Assembly: GCA_028289725.1 (NCBI GenBank)
Contig: JANQOH010000049.1
Location: 1-18,980 of the forward strand
Source: Alphaproteobacteria bacterium
GTDB taxonomy: Bacteria; Pseudomonadota; Alphaproteobacteria; UBA7887
Direction: 5' to 3'
Length of the DNA: 18,980 nucleotides
Shown in pieces: positions 1 to 6,001 of this stretch. Positions within the stretch are counted from its first letter, which is position 1; the number at the start of each line of letters is the position of its first letter. Both the position numbers and the translations under genes were made by a program. The notes below the pieces were generated by a model, which saw only the letters and a list, made by a program, of their open reading frames with translations, did no database searches and was not told the DNA's origin.

Positions 1-636
1 ACCGCGGATCGCCTCACCCATGGTTTCCGGTTCTCGGTCCTGGTGAAACGACTCGCCGGGCGGCGCATCGCGAATGCACAGCCATATCATCGCCGCGACA
101 CCGACCGTCACCACAGCCGCGCCAACAAATGCACCGCGCCAGCCGACCAAGTCGGCGGCAGCCGCGAGTGGTGTCGTCGCGATCAAACTCCCGAAACCGC
201 CAAAGGCCAGGGTGAACCCGGCGAGGGTCGAGAATGTGCGTGGCGGAAACCATCGCGAATACACGACCAGAGCGGCCATGAGCCCGGCGGCGCAACCCAA
301 GCCCATCACACCGCGACCCATCGTCAGTACCGTGGCGTTTTGGGCCGCCGCGAATATTAAGGAGCCCACCGCCGCCACGATCAATAACGCGGTCAGGATC
401 AGCCGCGGCCCGAACCGATCCAACAGAACGCCGACCGGGATTTGCGAGAATCCAAATACCAGGAAATAGGTCCCGCCGAGCGCGCCAAGCGCCTCCGCCG
501 ACAACCCCATGCCGCGCATAAGTTCGGGACCAATAACGCCGACCGAGCCGCGATAAAAGTGGCTTACCACATAGGCGACACAGAGGACGGCTACGACAAA
601 AAGCGCGCGCAATGTGGTGCTTGCAGTTTGCGTCAT
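1..636 (-). CDS. MFS transporter, N-terminal half (partial, runs off the left edge)
   Basis: Inner-membrane secondary transporter of the major facilitator superfamily; 212 codons are visible, beginning with ATG at 636. About six hydrophobic segments can be read (near residues 11-27, 50-70, 78-98, 102-125, 136-156, 164-187), the N-terminal six-helix bundle of the usual twelve. The family motif between helices 2 and 3 is present as GVLLDRFGPR (residues 69-78), and a conserved helix 4 region reads GRGVMGLGCAAGLM. The visible part ends in the hydrophilic stretch that should be the central cytoplasmic loop, so the second bundle lies outside the window. No convincing Shine-Dalgarno precedes the ATG. 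It is transcribed away from the TRAP genes. The substrate cannot be inferred; it may or may not belong to the pathway on the right. Confidence 0.88.
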   Translation of the reverse strand, partial: MTQTASTTLRALFVVAVLCVAYVVSHFYRGSVGVIGPELMRGMGLSAEALGALGGTYFLVFGFSQIPVGVLLDRFGPRLILTALLIVAAVGSLIFAAAQNATVLTMGRGVMGLGCAAGLMAALVVYSRWFPPRTFSTLAGFTLAFGGFGSLIATTPLAAAADLVGWRGAFVGAAVVTVGVAAMIWLCIRDAPPGESFHQDREPETMGEAIRG

Positions 637-1066
637 TCTAAAACGATGACCCCGATCAAATTCTTCCGCCCCGACTCGGTGCCTCGCGCGTCCACAACGC
701 TCGCACGCTGAACCTGCCGCAGGAGACAATCCGAAATCGGGCACGAAGCGCGGTTTTTATCGCGCGTCGACCAAAACCCAAACCCTCATCCACTTAGCTG
801 AGACAAAATCCTCGTCGTTACGCATGGCCAACAAAGCCGCACCTGCCAGGTGCGCACGTGCCCCGCGCAGCGATTCCACGCGATCAGAGACATTTCTAGT
901 TGTCAGGGCGCGGTCACCTTGGTTTGATGCGCCGCCTTTCGCACCGCCCCTTTTGCGGGTGTGGTTTTTCTGTTGCAACGGCGACAGGACGAACCAAGGA
1001 GAGGCCAATCCGGCGGAAACAGTCGGGCACGCGACCAAACGGCCGCGATATTGGCAAGGGGGATGC
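637..1066. other. Divergent intergenic region between the MFS gene and dctQ (430 bp)
   Basis: No gene is supported here. The dctQ reading frame stays open upstream to 824, but the predicted residues are Arg/Ala/Pro-rich without transporter character and lie before the family's normal N-terminus. Promoters for both flanking genes should be here, but no pair of hexamers close to the sigma-70 consensus was found. The one clear structure is a perfect palindrome at 839-853. Confidence 0.6.
839..853. promoter_or_regulatory. Perfect palindrome, possible operator upstream of dctQM
   Basis: GCACCTG-C-CAGGTGC has two 7-bp arms around a single central base. It lies in the divergent MFS/dctQ intergenic region, about 210 bp before the dctQ start. 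The shape fits a dimeric repressor site, but no cognate regulator is seen nearby, and one short palindrome in GC-rich DNA may be chance. Confidence 0.25.
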
Positions 1067-1777
1067 ATGGGTTTTCTGTTATCCGTCAGCGAGGCGCTGG
1101 ATCGGTTTTTGACGCGGATCGGTAATTTGGCCGCCTGGCTTTTGGTGCCATTGGTTGCGGTCATTATCGTCGACGTCATCACCCGCAAGTTTCAGCTCTT
1201 GACGAATTTGACCGAGTCGATGCGCGCGAGCGGCAATGAAGCCGGCGCGCAATTCATCGAATCCTACCTGACATCGACAAAATTCCAGGAAATGGAGTGG
1301 CATCTGCATGCCGCGCTGTTTTTGCTGTGTCTCGGTTATGGCTATGTCAGGAATTCCCACGTCCGGATCGAACTCGTACGGGAGCGTTTCGATCTTGAAA
1401 CCCGCGCCTGGACCGAGTTCCTCGGCTGTATCGTCTTTTTGCTGCCCTATGCCTCGTTGGTGTTGTACTTCAGCACCGATTTCGCAATGCGCTCATACCA
1501 AATGAACGAAGTTTCCTCGGCGCTAACCGGTTTGCCGTACCGATGGATCATTAAATCGTTTGTGCCCCTCGGCATGATCCTCTTGTTGTTGGCCGGATTC
1601 GCGGTTGCGGCGCGCAATGCCGTGTTTCTGTTCGGGCCACCGGACCTTAGAGAGCGAGCACAGCGCGAGTCTCCGGAACTGCACCTCGCCACGGAAGAAC
1701 TGATCGAAGCGGTCTCACATGAAGCCGAGGAAATCATTGGCGGCGACGGCGCCCAAGACAAGAAGGAGCAAGGCTGA
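1067..1777 (+). CDS. dctQ: TRAP transporter small permease subunit (DctQ family)
   Basis: Small membrane subunit of a tripartite ATP-independent periplasmic transporter; it pairs with the large permease encoded next. The 236-residue product has four hydrophobic segments (about 20-38, 80-95, 118-138, 163-183), as DctQ proteins do. The region after the second segment start, EMEWHLHAALFLL (75-87) followed by RNSHVRIE, is typical of the family. The tail from about 190 is charged and cytoplasmic-looking. ATG at 1067 is chosen because AAGGGGG lies just upstream and the protein then begins at the family's usual N-terminus; an open extension to 824 is rejected. The stop overlaps the next start (TGATG), indicating translational coupling. 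Length and sequence style suggest the mannitol/chloroaromatic/carboxylate-type TRAP group; the substrate is unknown. Confidence 0.88.
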   Translation: MGFLLSVSEALDRFLTRIGNLAAWLLVPLVAVIIVDVITRKFQLLTNLTESMRASGNEAGAQFIESYLTSTKFQEMEWHLHAALFLLCLGYGYVRNSHVRIELVRERFDLETRAWTEFLGCIVFLLPYASLVLYFSTDFAMRSYQMNEVSSALTGLPYRWIIKSFVPLGMILLLLAGFAVAARNAVFLFGPPDLRERAQRESPELHLATEELIEAVSHEAEEIIGGDGAQDKKEQG

Positions 1778-3162
1778 TGGATTTTGTCACTTTGCTCCCG
1801 GTGTTCATGTTCGCGATGCTCGCGATCCTGTTGTTCAGCGGCTATCCGGTCGCGTGGGTGCTCGGCGGTATTGGCGTGACCTTCGGCGCCATCGGCATGT
1901 ATTTCGGTGTTTTCTCCTTTATTGAGTATTTCAACATCGTCTCGAGACTTTGGGGATCTGCCGCCGAGAGTTTGATTCTTGTCGCCGTACCCATGTTCAT
2001 TTTCATGGGTACCATGCTCGAAAGATCGGGCGTGGCCAACGACTTGCTCTACTGTCTTCAAGTATTGCTTCGGCGCACGCCAGGCGGCTTAGCGCTTTCA
2101 GTCACCATCATGGGCACGATCATGGCGGCGACCACCGGCATTATCGGCGCGTCGGTGGTGATGATGACCCTGCTGGCCCTGCCGGTGATGCTGGACCGCG
2201 GTTACGACATACCGCTCGCCACGGGGACCATTGCGGCCTCGGGCACGCTCGGCATCCTGATCCCGCCGAGCATCATGCTGGTGATCATGGCCGACTTGCT
2301 GTCGATTTCGGTCGGGACGTTGTTCCTGGCCGCCGTCTTGCCGGGATTGCTTTTGTCAGGCCTGTACCTTGTTTACATCTACACGCGTGCGCGGATTAAC
2401 CCGAGCCTGGCGCCGCCACTGCCCGACGAAATGGGCCCGGAAAGCCGTATCGGCCTCTACGTCATGGTGCTGCGCAGCTTTATTCCGCCGATCCTGCTCA
2501 TCGTATTCGTGCTGGGTTCGATTTTCGCCGGTTGGGCAACGCCAACGGAAGCGGCGGGCGTGGGCGCGCTCGGCGCAATCCTGCTAGCAACGTTCAACCG
2601 CAAACTCAATCTCGGCGTGTTGCGAGACGTGCTTCAGCGCTCGGCGCTCACCATCGGCATGATCTTCGGCATCTTCATCGGCGCGACCGCGTTTTCCTAT
2701 GTCTACCGGTCACTCGGCGGTGACGATCTGGTGCATGAATTCGTCACCCATGTCGGCTTCGGGTCCTGGGGCCTGCTGGTGTTGATGATGGTGATGGTGT
2801 TCCTGCTCGGTTTCTTTTTCGACTGGATTGAAATCACCCTCATCGTGCTGCCGCTTTTCGCGCCGATCATGCGCACGATGGACTTCGGCGCGCATATCCC
2901 GGGCGCCGCCGACATCATTCCCTGGATCGCGATCTTGCTGGCGGTAAACCTGCAGACGTCATTCCTCACACCTCCATTTGGATTCGCGCTCTTCTATATG
3001 AAGGGCGTCGCGCCCGAAGGGGTGAAGATCCAACAGATCTACCGCGGCATTATTCCGTTCGTATCGCTACAGGTCGTTGGTTTGCTGCTGGTGATCGGAT
3101 TTCCCGTGCTTGCCTTGTGGCTGCCGGAAATGATGCTCGAGGCAGGTCGACCGGGCGGCTAA
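1777..3162 (+). CDS. dctM: TRAP transporter large permease subunit (DctM family)
   Basis: Main translocation subunit of the TRAP transporter, a polytopic inner-membrane protein driven by an ion gradient. At 461 residues it is full length, with about twelve or more hydrophobic segments across the whole chain. Family hallmarks are visible: the start FxxLPVFMFAMLAILLFSGYPVAW-like region, VAVPMFIFMGTMLERSG (about 69-85), the TTGIIGASVVMM stretch, and ASGTLGILIPPSIMLVI near 155-171. Start and upstream AAGGAG are clear, and the ATG overlaps the dctQ stop by one base. No DctP solute-binding protein is encoded on either side, so the complete transporter needs a partner from elsewhere. The gene ends 5 bp from the convergent stop at 3168, leaving no room for an intrinsic terminator between the two genes. 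Confidence 0.92.
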   Translation: MDFVTLLPVFMFAMLAILLFSGYPVAWVLGGIGVTFGAIGMYFGVFSFIEYFNIVSRLWGSAAESLILVAVPMFIFMGTMLERSGVANDLLYCLQVLLRRTPGGLALSVTIMGTIMAATTGIIGASVVMMTLLALPVMLDRGYDIPLATGTIAASGTLGILIPPSIMLVIMADLLSISVGTLFLAAVLPGLLLSGLYLVYIYTRARINPSLAPPLPDEMGPESRIGLYVMVLRSFIPPILLIVFVLGSIFAGWATPTEAAGVGALGAILLATFNRKLNLGVLRDVLQRSALTIGMIFGIFIGATAFSYVYRSLGGDDLVHEFVTHVGFGSWGLLVLMMVMVFLLGFFFDWIEITLIVLPLFAPIMRTMDFGAHIPGAADIIPWIAILLAVNLQTSFLTPPFGFALFYMKGVAPEGVKIQQIYRGIIPFVSLQVVGLLLVIGFPVLALWLPEMMLEAGRPGG

Positions 3163-3167
3163 GCGAG

Positions 3168-3935
3168 TTAGCTCGCCGCCGCCCGCACCAATTTGATTTG
3201 CGCTTCGACGGAGATGTCGAGGACTGAGGTGACTTCGAGCTTTTTGTCCTCGTAGACCACAGCGTCATCATCCGGATTGCCGAGCTGCCACACGCGGACG
3301 GCTTCGTCGCGTTCGCGCACCAGCCACTCGATCTGCGGCCTAAACAAAGTAATCATCGCGCCGACCCACCGATTTGTCGGCCATGACGGCACGGCGTGCG
3401 TAATGTCAAAAAGGTCGAGCAGTTTGATCACGTCCTCGGCGGTGTACCAGGTCTCGCCGGTCACCCAGCGATTGACCGTGAAGAGCTGAATCGGATCGCC
3501 CCGCTTGTCCATGGAGATACCGATTAGATGCGCGAGCGCATCCTTGCCTTGGGGTCTCTCGACTGTCGACGGTAGCGGGCCAGGTTTGATGCTTTTTGGC
3601 ATCCCCTTGTATCTCAGAAACGTGTGGAAGTGACCGTGTTCGCCGGCGCGAAGCTGCGACGGATGGGCGTGGTAATAGTACTGAGCGTGGGTCTCCTGAT
3701 CGTAGACGTCGCCCTTTGGATAATGGTTCCACTCGGTGAACGTGCCGCCGCCCCGCAGTACCTCGGCGACAATATTGCTGCCGCCGCCCTTCACCGCCTC
3801 GACACACTCTTCGATTACGTCCGCGGCCTGTTTCATGGCATCGGCGCGCTCGGGCGGAACCGCCCACAACGGGCGACGATCGGGCCCTTCTTCCCGACGG
3901 ATCAGGCTGTCTTTCAGTGCATTGATATCGACCAT
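3168..3935 (-). CDS. Conserved His-rich hypothetical protein (possibly DUF6969 family)
   Basis: A 255-residue soluble protein without signal peptide or membrane segment. I cannot assign a function; the central block resembles what I recall as the DUF6969 family, but that is memory, not a search result. That block (about 64-108) is rich in His and aromatics: FTEWNHYPKGDVYD, then THAQYYYHAHPSQ, then GEHGHFHTFLR, giving His at 71, 83, 89, 91, 100, 102 and 104. This clustering suggests a metal site or a cupin-like fold. ATG at 3935 is preferred because AGGTGG lies 5 nt upstream; a GTG three codons earlier is possible. It follows the SUMF1 gene on the same strand after a 71-bp gap, so co-transcription is plausible. 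Confidence 0.75.
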   Translation of the reverse strand: MVDINALKDSLIRREEGPDRRPLWAVPPERADAMKQAADVIEECVEAVKGGGSNIVAEVLRGGGTFTEWNHYPKGDVYDQETHAQYYYHAHPSQLRAGEHGHFHTFLRYKGMPKSIKPGPLPSTVERPQGKDALAHLIGISMDKRGDPIQLFTVNRWVTGETWYTAEDVIKLLDLFDITHAVPSWPTNRWVGAMITLFRPQIEWLVRERDEAVRVWQLGNPDDDAVVYEDKKLEVTSVLDISVEAQIKLVRAAAS

Positions 3936-4006
3936 GGCTGCCACCTATTCTTGCTTTCGCGCCTCCACGCTCGCTGCCCGGATTTTTTATGTGGTGTCCC
4001 GGACGC

Positions 4007-4903
4007 CTAATTCATATCCGCCGGCCGCTCCCGAACCAATCGAAACCCGATCAAAATGTGTTTAATTGTCTCGGGTCGCCCGTGCCGTGCTGCCGCACGA
4101 CAAACACCGCAGCCGCGATCGTCCCACGAGCCGCCTTTGACTAGATAGCGCCCGGCGCGCGTTTCGGTAAAGGTCCACTCGAACACTTGGCCGGCCATAT
4201 CGAGCACGCCATAAGGGCTCACACCGTCGGGAAAGCTGCCGACCGGCATGGTCGCAAATGGGCCATTATCGTGGCTGTTAAGGACTCTTGGATCGAATTC
4301 ATTCCCCCACGGAAACATTCGACCATCGGTGCCGCGAGCCGCTTTCTCCCACTGCAATTCTGTGGGCAATGTCCACGACAGACCCGTGGCCTCGCTTAGC
4401 CATCCGGCATACGCCAAGGCATCAGCATGGCTCACAAGAACAACCGGATGGTCCGCGCGCCCCTCGCCCGGCTCACCGCTGAGCCACTGATAGGTCAGCG
4501 TTCGGTTATAGGGGTGAATAAGGCGGTACCCCTCCCAGGTCTCCTGATCCACTTCGGGAACCGGATGGTAGGTCGCCTCGACGAATTCGGCATATTGCCG
4601 GTTGGTGATCAAATTGCGGGTAATGAAATAGCCGTCCAAATCGACTGTTGCCCGGTCACGCTCGCGGTCGTACCACCCCCGATCGCGGGTCACGGTATGG
4701 CCGTACGCGGCCTCATCGAGCCGATAGCCGGCCTCGCGCTCCATGGCGTCTGATCCGGCGATAAATGGCCCTGGCGGAATCCAAATGACATCCGGCACAT
4801 GGGCCGCCTCCGCGCGCGCATCGGCGGCGAAAACGATCGCCCCAATCATGAGCCCGATGCCGGAAATCACGGAATTGTAACGATTATATCTCATCCCGGT
4901 CAT
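4007..4903 (-). CDS. Exported SUMF1/FGE-sulfatase-domain protein
   Basis: 298 residues with a signal-peptide-like start (hydrophobic 11-27, then small/charged residues near 27-34), so probably periplasmic. The rest is one SUMF1 (formylglycine-generating-enzyme-like, C-type-lectin-related) domain: WIPPGPFIAGS (41-51), a YFITRNLITNRQYAEFVEA block (92-110), HPVVLVSHADALAYAGWLS (152-170), LPTELQWEKAARG (179-191), FPWG (197-200), GVLDMAGQVFEWT (232-244), KGGSW (256-260) and IGFRLVRE near the end. The only two cysteines are C265 and C268 in CGVC, after the GGSW motif. The copper-binding pair of true FGE enzymes is spaced CxxxxC there, so this is a relative, not a demonstrated sulfatase activator; no sulfatase is nearby. 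It is divergent from the Cys-triplet peptide gene. Start: ATG at 4903, with only weak ribosome-binding potential; ATG at 4894 is an alternative. Confidence 0.85.
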   Translation of the reverse strand: MTGMRYNRYNSVISGIGLMIGAIVFAADARAEAAHVPDVIWIPPGPFIAGSDAMEREAGYRLDEAAYGHTVTRDRGWYDRERDRATVDLDGYFITRNLITNRQYAEFVEATYHPVPEVDQETWEGYRLIHPYNRTLTYQWLSGEPGEGRADHPVVLVSHADALAYAGWLSEATGLSWTLPTELQWEKAARGTDGRMFPWGNEFDPRVLNSHDNGPFATMPVGSFPDGVSPYGVLDMAGQVFEWTFTETRAGRYLVKGGSWDDRGCGVCRAAARHGRPETIKHILIGFRLVRERPADMN

Positions 4904-4947
4904 ACTACAGCGTTCACCGCCGCCGGGCAGGAGGCATTAACGCAATC

Positions 4948-4962
4948 GTGATGTATAATCAC
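4948..4962. promoter_or_regulatory. Inverted repeat GTGAT-N5-ATCAC in the divergent intergenic region
   Basis: Two 5-bp arms surround GTATA between the SUMF1 gene (start 4903) and the Cys-triplet peptide gene (start 5035). Its position, roughly 45 bp before one gene and 73 bp before the other, suits an operator controlling one or both. The spacing differs from CRP (GTGA-N6-TCAC) and the arms differ from FNR (TTGAT-N4-ATCAA), so no known regulator is named. Confidence 0.3.
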
Positions 4963-4972
4963 TTGGCCCTAC

Positions 4973-4997
4973 GGAACTAAAAGGGTGAAATCGCGTT
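4973..4997 (+). promoter_or_regulatory. Candidate EcfG-type (general stress response) promoter for the Cys-triplet peptide
   Basis: GGAAC at 4973-4977 and CGTT at 4994-4997 are separated by exactly 16 nt. This matches the known alphaproteobacterial EcfG consensus GGAAC-N16-17-CGTT. It points toward the GTG at 5035 and would give a leader of roughly 30 nt. Both boxes are exact, so this is the best-supported promoter in the window, though an ECF motif this short still needs a mapped start. Confidence 0.55.
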
Positions 4998-5034
4998 AGT
5001 ACTAACATCGATACAGACCCATGGGAGAGGAACT

Positions 5035-5244
5035 GTGAAAAACGTTAAAAACACTCGCAGCCGGCTATTGTCTTCAACCGTCCTGCCGTTGGCCGTTGCG
5101 GCCGCGATCGGCACGGCGGCGCCGGCACTCGCCGACGGCCACGGATGTGGCGCTTGCAACCCGTGTTCGGCTGCTTGCAGCGCTTGCAATCCGTGCAATC
5201 CGTGCGGTGGCTGCAATCCATGCAATCCGTGCTCGGCGAACTAG
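5035..5244 (+). CDS. Small exported cysteine-triplet (CNPC-repeat) peptide
   Basis: A 69-residue precursor: basic N-terminus (KNVKNTRSR), hydrophobic core about 11-29, and a signal-peptidase-like site ALA|D at 31-33. The mature part would be about 36 residues with ten cysteines at 38, 41, 44, 48, 51, 54, 57, 60, 63 and 66, so a Cys every third residue apart from one gap of four. Five Cys-Asn-Pro-Cys units are present, and the rest is Gly, Ala and Ser. Such composition fits a periplasmic metal-binding or redox peptide; function is not established. GTG at 5035 is the start, with GGGAGAGGA just upstream. It has a candidate EcfG promoter and its own strong terminator, so it is probably a monocistronic transcript. 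Its divergent neighbour is an exported SUMF1-domain protein. Confidence 0.85.
   Translation: MKNVKNTRSRLLSSTVLPLAVAAAIGTAAPALADGHGCGACNPCSAACSACNPCNPCGGCNPCNPCSAN
5146..5232 (+). repeat. In-gene triplet repeat encoding Cys-x-x units
   Basis: Codons 38-66 of the small peptide gene are built from degenerate 9-bp units such as TGCAATCCG (Cys-Asn-Pro), repeated in direct tandem with interspersed TGCAGCGCT and TGCGGTGGC units. The phase matches the reading frame, so this is a protein repeat, not a CRISPR or intergenic repeat. Tandem structure makes copy-number change by slippage possible. Confidence 0.75.
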
Positions 5245-5266
5245 CACGTTAAGTACTTTTTTGGTT

Positions 5267-5308
5267 GAGCCGCTCCGCGCGGGAGGGCGCGGGGCGGCTC
5301 TTCTATTT
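5267..5308 (+). terminator. Rho-independent terminator after the Cys-triplet peptide gene
   Basis: Left arm GAGCCGCTCCGCGC (5267-5280), six-base loop, right arm GCGCGGGGCGGCTC (5287-5300); 14 pairs with one G-U. The tail TTCTATTT is T-rich. It lies 22 bp after the stop codon. Confidence 0.85.
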
Positions 5309-5348
5309 CCATTTCGAAACAAATCTGCTTTTTAGTCCTGGCGATTGC

Positions 5349-5392
5349 CCGAAGAGCCACGAAATTGCCTCAATTTCGGTGTTCTTCTTCGG
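5349..5392. other. Long imperfect stem-loop between terminator and cytochrome gene
   Basis: CCGAAGA (5349-5355) pairs with TCTTCGG (5386-5392). After a small internal loop, CACGAAATTG (5358-5367) pairs with CAATTTC-GGTG (5371-5381) around a three-base loop and one bulge, giving about 17 pairs in 44 nt. There is no T tract directly after it. It may be part of a transcript leader, a small RNA or a transcription-factor site. Confidence 0.4.
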
Positions 5393-5421
5393 TTGATCCC
5401 CGGGGGCGGCATCACTATGTT
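5393..5421 (+). promoter_or_regulatory. Candidate sigma-70-type promoter for the cytochrome c gene
   Basis: TTGATC (5393-5398), a 17-nt spacer and TATGTT (5416-5421) match four of six bases in each consensus hexamer. It sits about 70 bp before the cytochrome start and directly after the stem-loop at 5349-5392. It is plausible but unproven. Confidence 0.35.
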
Positions 5422-5489
5422 CTGCCTCGCTTGCGGCGCGAGCGCTGCGAAACATCGACGTATGGGTATTGGCGAAAGGAATTGACCAG

Positions 5490-5873
5490 ATGATCCATCG
5501 CACTTTGGTACTTGCTGCCGCTTTTGGGCTGACAGTTGCTGGCATGACGGGCGTCGCGAACGCCGCCGATGTCGAGGCTGGCGAAAAGGTCTTCAAGAAA
5601 TGCAAAGCCTGCCACACCATCGAGGCCGGCGGCAAAAACAAGATTGGCCCGAACCTGCATGGCATTCTCGGCAGCGAAGCTGGCACGGTTGAAGGCTTCA
5701 AATATTCGAAGGCTTTCAAGGAAGCGAGTTTCACTTGGGATGAGACCGAGTTGGCGAAATATCTCGCGGATCCCAAAGGCTACCTCAAAGGCAACAAGAT
5801 GGCGTTCCCCGGCCTGAAGAAGGAAGAGGACCTGGCCAACGTGATTGCTTACATGTCGGACGCAGGTAGCTGA
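5490..5873 (+). CDS. Class I c-type cytochrome (cytochrome c2/c550-like)
   Basis: A 127-residue periplasmic monoheme electron carrier. The signal peptide runs to an ANA|AD site at 23-25. The heme-attachment motif CKACH is at 38-42, followed by the family's GPNLHGILGSEAGTVEGFKYS (53-73) and the probable axial Met104 in NKMAFPGLK. The C-terminal helix EEDLANVIAYMSD (112-124) is typical. ATG at 5490 is preferred; AAAGGA lies 9 nt upstream, and the signal peptide begins there. An in-frame TTG at 5469 would add seven residues and is less likely. The gene has its own terminator. It could accept electrons from a respiratory or molybdenum enzyme; its placement just before the cox genes is suggestive, but it is transcribed separately. 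Confidence 0.92.
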   Translation: MIHRTLVLAAAFGLTVAGMTGVANAADVEAGEKVFKKCKACHTIEAGGKNKIGPNLHGILGSEAGTVEGFKYSKAFKEASFTWDETELAKYLADPKGYLKGNKMAFPGLKKEEDLANVIAYMSDAGS

Positions 5874-5904
5874 TCCTCAATCGGTTTCACTGATCCTGAC
5901 TTCG

Positions 5905-5930
5905 AGGCCGGGCCCAAGTGCCCGGCCTTT
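5905..5930 (+). terminator. Rho-independent terminator after the cytochrome c gene
   Basis: AGGCCGGGC (5905-5913) and GCCCGGCCT (5920-5928) form a perfect 9-bp stem with a six-base loop, followed by a short T run. It separates the cytochrome transcript from the cox operon. Confidence 0.75.
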
Positions 5931-6001
5931 GCATGTCTAGTTTCCGGCTTGCACGCCTCCCATGCGCGTGGCAGTTTCGCGCCATCAAACGGACATGATC
6001 G

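Noticed and set aside
74..469. Plus-strand open frames over the left edge
   Set aside because: They are antisense to a clear MFS transporter with motif and membrane segments on the minus strand.
824..1066. In-frame upstream extension of dctQ by 81 codons
   Set aside because: Arg/Pro/Ala-rich with no family similarity; a good ribosome-binding site and normal N-terminus are at 1067.
4007..4903. Sulfatase-activating formylglycine-generating enzyme
   Set aside because: Canonical CxxxxC pair is not present, the protein is exported, and no sulfatase lies nearby; kept only as a SUMF1-domain protein.
4954..4959. Perfect TATAAT as a sigma-70 -10 box
   Set aside because: No acceptable -35 at 16-18 bp upstream and no TGn extension; it lies inside a palindrome, while an exact EcfG motif is nearer the gene.
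5146..5232. Short direct DNA repeats as a possible CRISPR array
   Set aside because: Units are 9 bp, in frame and contiguous without spacers; they encode the protein repeat.
5074..5322. Minus-strand frame over the Cys-triplet gene and terminator
   Set aside because: It reads through a strong terminator stem and is Arg/Ala-rich; the plus strand has a signal peptide and a good ribosome-binding site.
5949..6001. Promoter for coxG (TTGCAC at 5949)
   Set aside because: No -10-like hexamer at a suitable distance; the true promoter must be in 5931-6001 but cannot be identified by eye.
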